From an uncultured Candidatus Melainabacteria bacterium (GTDB lineage Bacteria > Cyanobacteriota > Vampirovibrionia > Gastranaerophilales > Gastranaerophilaceae), in contig CAMOQI010000084.1 in assembly GCA_946622835.1 (NCBI GenBank), positions 1-5,326 on the forward strand: 5,326 nt of DNA. Direction: 5' to 3'. The notes below the pieces were generated by a model, which saw nothing but the letters and a program-made list of their open reading frames with translations, did no database searches and had not been told where the DNA came from. Within the stretch, counting starts at the first letter, position 1; each line of letters begins with the position of its first letter. The translations under genes and the position numbers were made by a program. Below are positions 1 to 4,472 of this stretch, one piece after another.

Positions 1-46
1 ACTATGTCTATTTTTGTAAAATATTTTGTACATTTTTGCAAAAAAG

Positions 47-75
47 TTGTCTTAATGCCAGATAGCTGTAATAAT
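47..75 (+). promoter_or_regulatory. Candidate sigma-A promoter of the AIPR gene
   Basis: A -35 box TTGTCT (47-52, 4 of 6 to consensus) and a -10 box AATAAT (70-75, 5 of 6) are separated by 17 bp. The -10 lies about 50 bp upstream of the start codon at 124. The region is very AT-rich, so -10-like hexamers are common, but the spacing and position are good. The -10 sits inside a long inverted repeat (69-98), so a regulator binding there would block this promoter. Confidence 0.45.
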
Positions 76-98
76 AAGATAAAATTATTTTATTATTA
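69..98. repeat. Long AT inverted repeat, possible operator
   Basis: The arms are TAATAATAA (69-77) and TTATTATTA (90-98). They are perfectly complementary, and the symmetry continues inward through 79-82/85-88, with a single G:T mismatch at 78/89 and centre at 83-84. The repeat covers the candidate -10 and the presumed transcription start of the AIPR gene. It is more extended than simple AT-richness would usually give. It could be an operator or a leader hairpin; there is no U-tract or GC core to make it a convincing terminator. Confidence 0.4.
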
Positions 99-112
99 AT
101 CAATTAAAAAGT

Positions 113-118
113 GGGAGG
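113..118 (+). promoter_or_regulatory. Strong ribosome binding site for the 5' AIPR frame
   Basis: GGGAGG at 113-118 lies 5 nt before the ATG at 124. It is the only strong ribosome binding site near the AIPR gene. It therefore fixes translation initiation in the frame of the 88-codon segment, not in the frame of the long downstream segment. Confidence 0.8.
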
Positions 119-123
119 AAAAA

Positions 124-390
124 ATGAATAAAATAATAGAAACCTTTCTTAATGTTCACAAAAAGGAATACTCTATTGAAGGTTTTGCTACAGAAAAAGC
201 ATTTGAACATTTTACTAACAGATGTATCATTAATAAATATACCAACGAAAGATTCGACCCTTCAGACATTATGACTGATGCTGGTGAAATTGGTTTAGAT
301 GGGGTTGGAATTTGCATAAATGATAAAATAATTACATCAGAAGATGAACTTATTTCTTTACACAATCAGGAGCAAATCATTAAATGTTAA
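124..390 (+). CDS. N-terminal AIPR fragment (88 aa)
   Basis: This frame starts at an ATG with a strong GGGAGG ribosome binding site and stops at a TAA (388-390). Residues 22-30 (ATEKAFEHF) form an N-terminal helix, followed by D-P-S-D-I at 45-49, G-E-I-G-L-D-G at 54-60 and a strand G-I-C-I-N. This is the pattern I associate with the start of AIPR proteins, where an acidic residue in a [GI]-D-G turn precedes a beta strand and a later Q-x-K. Asp59 is the likely first metal ligand. The second half of the site, Q-S-K, lies at 404-412 in the other frame. The last residues (NQEQIIKC) are probably at or past the frame change. On its own the peptide lacks a complete active site and is unlikely to fold as a functional enzyme. 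Confidence 0.6.
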   Translation: MNKIIETFLNVHKKEYSIEGFATEKAFEHFTNRCIINKYTNERFDPSDIMTDAGEIGLDGVGICINDKIITSEDELISLHNQEQIIKC

Positions 391-2098
391 ATTTATATTT
401 ATTCAATCAAAAACAAGTGAGCATTTCGATAGTGGCGAAATTGGCACCTTTTTTTATGGAGTAAAAAACTTTTTTGTCGATTGTGATAAGCGTGCAACCA
501 CAAACGAAAAAATGGAAACCTTGATAAGAATAAAAGAAATCATATATAGTTTTAGTGTCGATATGAAACAACTACCAGAGATTGACCTTTATTATGTCAG
601 TTGCGGTGTTTGTAATGAAGGTAATAACTTAAAAGATAGAATCAATCTTGAACTTAAGGAACTAAAAGACACAACCATCTTTAGTAACGTAAGGTTCCAT
701 CCATATGATAGTGAGAGAATTATTACATCTTACAAAGAACTAAAAAAGAAAATTGCTCGTTCATTTACAATGGATAAAAAAATAACATTCCCAGAAACAA
801 AAGGTGTCAAACAATCCTTTTTGGGCTTAGTAAAGTGTAAGGATTTTGTAAAAATACTCGAAGATAGTGATGGGAATATGTTAACTAATATTTTTGAAGA
901 TAACGTACGTGACTTTCAGGGATATAATACCGTGAATACTGAAATAGCAAAAACCATTGAAAACCCGGAGGACCAAGAACGATTTGGGATACTGAATAAC
1001 GGTATCACCATAGTGGCTAATAGCATTAATGTAATTGGAGACATCGTCACCATATACGATTATCAAATTGTAAACGGTTGCCAAACAAGTTATGTCTTAT
1101 ATGATTATAGAGACAGACTCCACAATAATTCATATATAATGATAAAACTTATTGAAGTAATAGATAACGAAGTATCCGATCGAGTAATCTATACCACCAA
1201 TAGACAAACCGAAATCAAACCAGAAGCATTTATTTCAACAAAGCATTTTCACAAACGGCTTCAGGACTATTATGATTCTATAGAACCGCAATATAGACTT
1301 TATTATGAACGTCGCTCAAAGCAATATGATTTAAGCGATTTTGTAATCAAGAAAAAGGTCGTAACACTTACAACTCAAATACAGTCATACTTGTCAATGT
1401 TCTTAAATGAGCCTCATAGTACGCATAGGTATTATGGGGAACTATTAAATGCGTATAAAAACAAATTGTTTTTAGACTCAGATTCATATGATCCATATTT
1501 TTGTGCAGCATATTTTGCTTACTACGTCGATGAAAAAATCAGAAAAAACGAAATAGACAGAAAGTATAAACAATTCAAATTTCATATCATTTGTGCTATG
1601 CGAGCATTAATTTCCGAAAGCACAGTAGTATTTGGGAAAGGAACTCAACAAAAGAAAATTTGTAAAACGCTTTGGAAGTATATTAAAAATTCCTCAGATA
1701 TGTATCGTATGTTAAAATCGGCCATTACTTGTCTTAACTCGGCAATAGAAACTTGTCAGGATATTCCCGAATCATCGTTACATAGAAGTAAAGAAGTTAC
1801 TAATTCAATGTTGGAATTTGTAAATCTAACAAAACGATCAGGAAAAAGCACAACATATTTAAAAATGGGTGATATAGTACACTGTACAGTTGAATCCATT
1901 AATCCGTATGCAGTCAATGTAGTTTTAAAAACCGATGATTCCAGAAATTATGGTTCTATATATATTTCTAAATTGGCAAAAAGGTGGATTGATAATATTA
2001 ATGATGAAGTGAAAATTGGTGACATTTTTCAAGTAAAAATTATTAATGATGATTTTTATGAAAAGCCGTGGGGATGGGAGTTAAGTAGAATTCTATAA
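344..2098 (+). CDS. AIPR-family protein, main segment (PF10592-type) with S1-like C-terminus
   Basis: This is the long open frame carrying most of the AIPR protein. The first in-frame ATG is at 344, but it has no spaced ribosome binding site and its first 12 residues do not look like family sequence; homology-like sequence begins at L13-N-V-K-F-I-F-I-Q-S-K. In this numbering Q21 and K23 match a nuclease Q-x-K. Further on are F-D-S-G-E-I-G (28-34), N-N-G-I-T (218-222), QIVNGCQTS (241-249) and TNRQTEIKPEAF (285-296), the recognisable AIPR signature. Residues about 505-584 (G-D-I-V-H-C-T-V through V-K-I-G-D-I-F-Q-V-K-I-I) have the strand pattern of an S1/OB-fold nucleic-acid-binding domain. The natural start is at 124. 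The 344 start is probably an artefact of the frameshift, though coupled re-initiation inside the upstream frame cannot be excluded. Confidence 0.75.
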   Translation: MNLFLYTIRSKSLNVKFIFIQSKTSEHFDSGEIGTFFYGVKNFFVDCDKRATTNEKMETLIRIKEIIYSFSVDMKQLPEIDLYYVSCGVCNEGNNLKDRINLELKELKDTTIFSNVRFHPYDSERIITSYKELKKKIARSFTMDKKITFPETKGVKQSFLGLVKCKDFVKILEDSDGNMLTNIFEDNVRDFQGYNTVNTEIAKTIENPEDQERFGILNNGITIVANSINVIGDIVTIYDYQIVNGCQTSYVLYDYRDRLHNNSYIMIKLIEVIDNEVSDRVIYTTNRQTEIKPEAFISTKHFHKRLQDYYDSIEPQYRLYYERRSKQYDLSDFVIKKKVVTLTTQIQSYLSMFLNEPHSTHRYYGELLNAYKNKLFLDSDSYDPYFCAAYFAYYVDEKIRKNEIDRKYKQFKFHIICAMRALISESTVVFGKGTQQKKICKTLWKYIKNSSDMYRMLKSAITCLNSAIETCQDIPESSLHRSKEVTNSMLEFVNLTKRSGKSTTYLKMGDIVHCTVESINPYAVNVVLKTDDSRNYGSIYISKLAKRWIDNINDEVKIGDIFQVKIINDDFYEKPWGWELSRIL

Positions 2099-2106
2099 GT
2101 ACTATT

Positions 2107-2205
2107 CTAAATAAATATTCGACTTTCAAGTTCTTTACCGTTTTGCATTATCTGTCGTGTTTCTTTGCGTCTTTTATCATTTGGATTGCTATTATTTTCT
2201 GATTT
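2107..2205 (-). pseudogene. Possible gene remnant (mobilisation-protein-like tail)
   Basis: The gap between the AIPR gene and the XRE gene has a minus-strand open stretch of 32 codons ending in TAG (2109-2107), bounded upstream by TAA (2208-2206), with no start codon. Its translation includes K-R-R-K-E-T-R-Q-I-M and then Q-N-G-K-E-L-E-S-R. This charged helix resembles in style the R-K-x-x-T-R-x-I-x-x-G motif of small MobC/TraD-type mobilisation proteins. The match is short and made by eye, so it may be chance. If real, it is the 3' end of a deleted mobile-element gene. Nothing else gene-like is seen in this gap. Confidence 0.15.
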
Positions 2206-2222
2206 TTACGATTTTTGGCGAT

Positions 2223-2239
2223 ATTGTACTTAGAACAAT
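2223..2239. promoter_or_regulatory. Candidate XRE operator dyad
   Basis: The 17-bp ATTGTACTTAGAACAAT has half-sites ATTGT and ACAAT, plus a CT/AG inner pair around a central T; 7 of 8 positions are symmetrical. It ends 22 bp upstream of the XRE start codon. ACAA/TTGT half-sites are typical of lambda/434/P22-like helix-turn-helix repressors. A TATTGT hexamer (2222-2227) that could serve as a weak -10 overlaps the left arm, although no convincing -35 is visible. Autorepression by the adjacent XRE protein is the simplest reading. Confidence 0.45.
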
Positions 2240-2247
2240 GAAATTTC

Positions 2248-2256
2248 AGAGGGTGA
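2248..2256 (+). promoter_or_regulatory. Ribosome binding site of the XRE gene
   Basis: AGAGGGTGA, with core GAGGG ending 7 nt before the ATG at 2261, supports that start codon over later methionines. Confidence 0.7.
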
Positions 2257-2260
2257 TACA

Positions 2261-2554
2261 ATGTTTGACAGCAAAATGCTGGGATACAGAATTAAAGAAC
2301 ACCGTTTAAGAACCGGTTTAAGTCAGGCAGAGCTTGCAAAAACAGTTCACATTCAACCGTCAACGCTTTGTGAATATGAGGCGGGAAGGATTACGCCGAG
2401 CATAAAGGCTTTTGTTGATATCGTTAACGGTCTTAGCTGCACGGCTGACGATTTGCTTCTTGATTCCATTAACGGCAATAAACTAACATTAGAAGATGTT
2501 TCAGAGGAAAGGCTTAATGAAATTAACAAATTAATAGATACCTTAAACGAATAA
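2261..2554 (+). CDS. XRE-family helix-turn-helix transcriptional regulator
   Basis: This 97-residue cytoplasmic DNA-binding protein is of the Cro/C1 (HTH_3) type. Residues 7-66 form the five-helix domain: L-G-Y-R-I-K-E-H-R at 7-15 (helix 1), LSQAELAKT at 20-28 (helix 2), then I-Q-P-S-T-L-C-E-Y-E-A-G at 31-42 (recognition helix and conserved E-x-G-R/P-x-P-S segment), ending at A-D-D-L-L (62-66). Residues 76-96 form one more charged helix that may serve dimerisation; there is no effector or peptidase domain. It is a stand-alone unit with its own ribosome binding site, a candidate operator at 2223-2239 and a terminator directly after the stop. That layout suggests an autoregulated repressor. Other targets could include the AIPR promoter or the downstream 149-aa gene, but this is speculation. 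Confidence 0.9.
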   Translation: MFDSKMLGYRIKEHRLRTGLSQAELAKTVHIQPSTLCEYEAGRITPSIKAFVDIVNGLSCTADDLLLDSINGNKLTLEDVSEERLNEINKLIDTLNE

Positions 2555-2556
2555 CG

Positions 2557-2583
2557 GAAAAACGGCATTTCAGCCGTTTTTTC
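2557..2583 (+). terminator. Intrinsic terminator after the XRE gene
   Basis: The stem is AAAAACGGC (2558-2566) with GCCGTTTTT (2573-2581), loop ATTTCA, continuing into a T-rich run (TTTTTTCTGTTTTC). It begins 2 nt after the XRE stop codon, so the XRE gene is transcriptionally separated from the downstream 149-aa gene. The A-rich 5' flank gives a possible second hairpin run of Ts on the minus strand, so it may work in both directions. Confidence 0.85.
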
Positions 2584-2616
2584 TGTTTTCCTACACAATT
2601 CGTCAAAATTCTTACT

Positions 2617-2622
2617 TATAGT
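2617..2622 (+). promoter_or_regulatory. Candidate -10 box of the 149-aa gene
   Basis: TATAGT (5 of 6 to TATAAT) lies 39 bp upstream of the start at 2662 and downstream of the XRE terminator, where a new promoter is needed. No good -35 is found at 16-18 bp, so it may depend on an activator or be a weak promoter. Confidence 0.3.
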
Positions 2623-2631
2623 GTGCTAAAC

Positions 2632-2646
2632 TTCATTTAAAATGAA
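2632..2646. promoter_or_regulatory. Perfect 15-bp palindrome upstream of the 149-aa gene
   Basis: TTCATTTAAAATGAA has two perfect 7-bp arms (TTCATTT/AAATGAA) around one central base. It sits between the candidate -10 (2617-2622) and the ribosome binding site (2649-2653), the usual place for a repressor operator. It differs from the dyad before the XRE gene, so a different regulator would be expected. Confidence 0.35.
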
Positions 2647-2661
2647 TTAGAGGATAAATGT

Positions 2662-3111
2662 ATGGATTTTGATGTTGAAATATTTAAAAAGCTCCTAAAC
2701 GAATTTGAGGATGACGAAGAATGTAAAGACCTTCAAAAAGAATACTTGTATATTCTTTCGCTTATAAAAAGCATTTCGCTTAGGAATGAATTAAAAAAGT
2801 TTGAAAGACAATTGAACCAAAAGAACCTATTTGATATGGCGTATGCTTACCGTGCAGGGAAAAGCTATGCAAAGCACGTTCCGAATATAAACATTTACAC
2901 TCAACCGCTTGACGCTATTGTTAATACAAATAGGTTATATAACATTGATGAATATGATGCTATATGTCAAAAGATAAGAAAGCAAGAAAAAGCTCTATAT
3001 GACATGGCAGATGGCTATACACAATCCATTGATTTGCTTTTTGAGATATACAGCTATTATAACTATGAGCTCATAAAATTCACCTTTCATCACGCATATA
3101 GCAATCGCTGA
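2662..3111 (+). CDS. Hypothetical protein, 149 aa, helical
   Basis: I do not recognise this protein. The ATG follows AGAGG (2649-2653) with 8-nt spacing. It has no signal peptide or membrane segment, so it is probably cytoplasmic. The N-terminus is acidic (F-E-D-D-E-E at 15-20), followed by what look like two amphipathic helices (about 22-38 and 40-56) and then F-D-M-A-Y-A-Y-R-A-G-K-S-Y at 57-69. That helical-hairpin plus Y-R-x-G layout is vaguely like small DUF6809-type proteins of Clostridia, but the likeness is weak. The C-terminal half has a helix rich in Lys/Gln (I-C-Q-K-I-R-K-Q-E-K, about 101-110) and a tyrosine-rich end (I-Y-S-Y-Y-N-Y-E-L). It lies alone between the XRE terminator and the LytTR gene, and could be co-transcribed with LytTR because no terminator is seen between them. 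Confidence 0.65.
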   Translation: MDFDVEIFKKLLNEFEDDEECKDLQKEYLYILSLIKSISLRNELKKFERQLNQKNLFDMAYAYRAGKSYAKHVPNINIYTQPLDAIVNTNRLYNIDEYDAICQKIRKQEKALYDMADGYTQSIDLLFEIYSYYNYELIKFTFHHAYSNR

Positions 3112-3171
3112 TTCGCCGCATTTCCATTTTTTGAATTCATCGGGATTACATTATTAGACAATCTTTTTACC

Positions 3172-3175
3172 GAGG
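3172..3175 (+). promoter_or_regulatory. Ribosome binding site deciding the LytTR start
   Basis: GAGG (within CGAGGTG, 3171-3177) lies 5 nt before the ATG at 3181. The alternative in-frame GTG at 3175 overlaps this GAGG and is therefore unlikely to be the start. Confidence 0.7.
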
Positions 3176-3180
3176 TGCTT

Positions 3181-3885
3181 ATGAAGGTTTTAATTTGTAA
3201 TCCCGACGAAAACGAAGCCAGAAAAATGGAAGCGCTTGTTAAAGCGTTCTGTAAGAAAACATATATGAATTTGGAGCCCATTGTGTTTTACAGCCCGGTG
3301 GATGTTGCCGCGTGTAGCATCCGATTTGATATCGCTATTATCGAGGTCGGCATGGAGGACATTAACGGCATTACGCTCGGGAAAATACTGACGAAATCCA
3401 TTCCATATATTAAGCTTATTTATACCTCTTCCCAAGCGAAAAGCCTGGATGATTCCTTTGACGTTCAGGCGGTACGATATTATAAAAGGCCGTATACGGA
3501 GGCAAGATTTTTTGCGGGACTTCGTGAGGCAATTCGTCGGGTGGATAATGAAACAATTTGCTTCGACTTTAAAGACGACGGCGCCAAGGTGCGCATTTGT
3601 AAAAACGAAATAATCTACATAGAAATAGAAAACCGAAAAACAAGGGTTGTAACACGAACAAATACTTATTTTTCCAACCATTCCATGACCTTTTGGAAGG
3701 AGCATTTGCATAGCGTTAAGTTTTTAATTCCGCATAACAGCTTTTTAGTAAACTTTGATTATATCCTAAAGTATAAGCGAAATCAGTTTGTTGTGATGAC
3801 GAATGGCGACACGATTTCTATTGCGCGCGGCAAGGGACCGGATTTTAACGGCAAGTATACTGCGTATAAAGAATTCATGCGATAA
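3181..3885 (+). CDS. LytTR-family response regulator with degenerate receiver
   Basis: This 234-residue regulator has an N-terminal CheY-like receiver (about 1-120) and a C-terminal LytTR DNA-binding domain (about 125-234), the AgrA/LytR layout. The receiver is atypical. The acidic pair near the end of strand 1 reads I-C-N-P-D-E, the phospho-acceptor position reads I-I-E55-V, with Glu for Asp, and the conserved Lys of the K-P motif reads Y-Y-K-R103-P. The Thr at 82 is kept. Glu at the acceptor often mimics phosphorylation in engineered mutants, so this protein may act without a kinase; that is an inference. The LytTR half keeps I-I-Y-I-E (144-148), a central H-N-S-F-L-V-N-F-D-Y-I segment and a final N-G-D-T-I-S-I-A-R-G. 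No histidine kinase is in the window. The gene is more GC-rich than the AIPR gene, so it may have a different origin. It converges on a minus-strand gene. Confidence 0.9.
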   Translation: MKVLICNPDENEARKMEALVKAFCKKTYMNLEPIVFYSPVDVAACSIRFDIAIIEVGMEDINGITLGKILTKSIPYIKLIYTSSQAKSLDDSFDVQAVRYYKRPYTEARFFAGLREAIRRVDNETICFDFKDDGAKVRICKNEIIYIEIENRKTRVVTRTNTYFSNHSMTFWKEHLHSVKFLIPHNSFLVNFDYILKYKRNQFVVMTNGDTISIARGKGPDFNGKYTAYKEFMR

Positions 3886-3911
3886 AAAACGGCAGAGCGT
3901 GAGCCCTGCCG
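3884..3911 (-). terminator. Minus-strand terminator after the DUF6147-like gene
   Basis: Hairpin with arms CGGCAGAGC (3890-3898) and GCCCTGCCG (3903-3911), loop GTGA and one A-C mismatch. On the minus strand it is followed directly by TTTTTT (complement of 3884-3889), making a good intrinsic terminator 29 bp downstream of the stop at 3941. The T-run overlaps the stop codon of the convergent LytTR gene. On the plus strand the hairpin lacks an adjacent U-tract (the nearest Ts are at 3926-3931), so it would stop LytTR transcripts less well. Confidence 0.75.
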
Positions 3912-3940
3912 CCGAGGAAATTAGCGTTTTTAATTAAGGA

Positions 3941-4333
3941 TTACGGATAAGCATAACGAGTAACCGTTTCACTCCCTGCAGTAAAGGTAGCTTTTAATCT
4001 ATAATCGCTGAGGGGATTTATCACTTTAGAACCTGTTAAAGCAATGCTTCTACCTGTTTTGCTGTCCTCCCATGTTTTAACTGTTGAGTATGTACCGCTA
4101 CTCTTTTTCTGAAGTTCAAGTTTAATTTTTACAGTAGTAGAATACTGTGCTGTTAGTGAACCCGTGCAAGTTGCCTTTAATCCGCTAACGCTTATTTCAT
4201 AAGTGCAGTTTGAAATAACGCTATACCTAGTCGGTTCCTCATCTGCAGTATCTGCAACAGCGCTGAAGCTGATACCAAATACAGACACAACCATTAATAA
4301 TGCCATTAATACACTGATTGATTTCTTTAACAT
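3941..4333 (-). CDS. Small secreted DUF6147-like protein
   Basis: This 130-residue exported protein has a clear signal peptide: Lys at 3-4, a hydrophobic core (about 5-24), and small residues before a probable cleavage near A-V-A-D (25-28). The mature part of about 100 residues is rich in Thr/Ser and beta-strand: Y-E-I-S-V-S-G-L-K-A-T-C-T-G, then K-I-K-L-E-L-Q-K-K and V-K-T-W-E, ending Y-R-L-K-A-T-F-T-A-G. This pattern of an LQKK strand, a (V)KTW strand and a (Y)R(V/L)KATF strand is what I know from DUF6147 proteins of gut Clostridia, which are of unknown function. It has two Cys in the mature part that could form a disulphide. No LPXTG or membrane anchor is present, so it is probably released. 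The ribosome binding site is AGAGG (complement of 4343-4347), 9 nt from ATG. It is monocistronic, with its own terminator. Confidence 0.8.
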   Translation of the reverse strand: MLKKSISVLMALLMVVSVFGISFSAVADTADEEPTRYSVISNCTYEISVSGLKATCTGSLTAQYSTTVKIKLELQKKSSGTYSTVKTWEDSKTGRSIALTGSKVINPLSDYRLKATFTAGSETVTRYAYP

Positions 4334-4342
4334 TCCTTTTTA

Positions 4343-4347
4343 CCTCT
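4343..4347 (-). promoter_or_regulatory. Ribosome binding site of the DUF6147-like gene
   Basis: On the minus strand AGAGG precedes the ATG (4333-4331) by 9 nt. A second AAGGA directly abuts the ATG and is too close to act alone. No convincing promoter hexamers are seen in the short gap before the upstream terminator. Confidence 0.6.
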
Positions 4348-4433
4348 TTTATATTTTTAGGAGTTTTTGCAGGGTGGTGCTAATTTCCTCTTTTGCAAAA
4401 TCCCCCCTAAATTACATAATCACCAAAAAAACA

Positions 4434-4470
4434 TCTTTTTAAAAAAAGAACGGGCATATATGCCCGTTCT
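4434..4470 (-). terminator. Terminator of the sigma/anti-sigma unit
   Basis: A perfect palindrome at 4447-4470 (AGAACGGGCAT and its complement) forms a GC-cored hairpin. On the minus strand it is followed by a run of Ts (complement of 4441-4447). It starts 2 nt after the stop codon (4475-4473) of the anti-sigma gene. On the plus strand the hairpin is followed by only CTCTTTAATTAA, a weak tract, so it acts mainly on the minus strand. Confidence 0.9.
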
Positions 4471-4472
4471 CT

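Larger units (their letters stand above)
124..2098 (+). pseudogene. AIPR-family phage-resistance protein, frameshifted
   Basis: Two overlapping plus-strand frames (124-390 and the frame ending at 2098) together read as one AIPR (abortive infection phage resistance) protein. Removing one base near 373-385 gives an uninterrupted product of about 657 residues, within the family's usual size. Joined, it shows an N-terminal nuclease-like region (L-D-G at residues 58-60, then F-I-Q-S-K), the AIPR core motifs N-N-G-I-T, QIVNGCQTS and TNRQTEIKP, and a C-terminal S1-like OB-fold. Family proteins are linked to phage defence; nuclease activity is an inference from the motif pattern. The shift separates the catalytic halves, so as written the gene should give only an 88-residue peptide. 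Possible causes are a real inactivating indel, a base-calling error, or recoding. The site has no long homopolymer, so simple slippage is not obvious. Codon use is more AT-rich than in the LytTR gene, consistent with acquired DNA. Confidence 0.75.

Noticed and set aside
344..346. ATG at 344 as the true start of the AIPR gene
   Set aside because: There is no spaced ribosome binding site, the first 12 residues do not resemble the family, and a strong start at 124 encodes the missing family N-terminus.
373..390. Programmed +1 frameshift in the AIPR gene
   Set aside because: The codons before the TAA (ATT AAA TGT) are not a recognised slippery sequence: P-site tRNA-Cys could not re-pair in the +1 frame (GTT), and no prfB-like internal Shine-Dalgarno is seen. 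An indel is simpler.
881..1084. Minus-strand 67-codon open frame inside the AIPR gene
   Set aside because: It is antisense to the conserved AIPR core and shows no ribosome binding site or domain.
2261..3111. XRE plus 149-aa gene as a toxin-antitoxin pair
   Set aside because: A strong terminator at 2557-2583 separates them, and the 149-aa protein has no toxin motif that I can recognise.
3175..3177. GTG start for the LytTR gene
   Set aside because: It overlaps the GAGG of the ribosome binding site; ATG at 3181 is correctly spaced.
3190..3711. Minus-strand 173-codon open frame
   Set aside because: It is a shadow of the LytTR gene, has no ribosome binding site, and its product has no recognisable domain.
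4203..4442. Plus-strand 79-codon open frame
   Set aside because: It is antisense to the signal peptide of the DUF6147-like protein; the hydrophobic residues reflect that shadow. No ribosome binding site was found.
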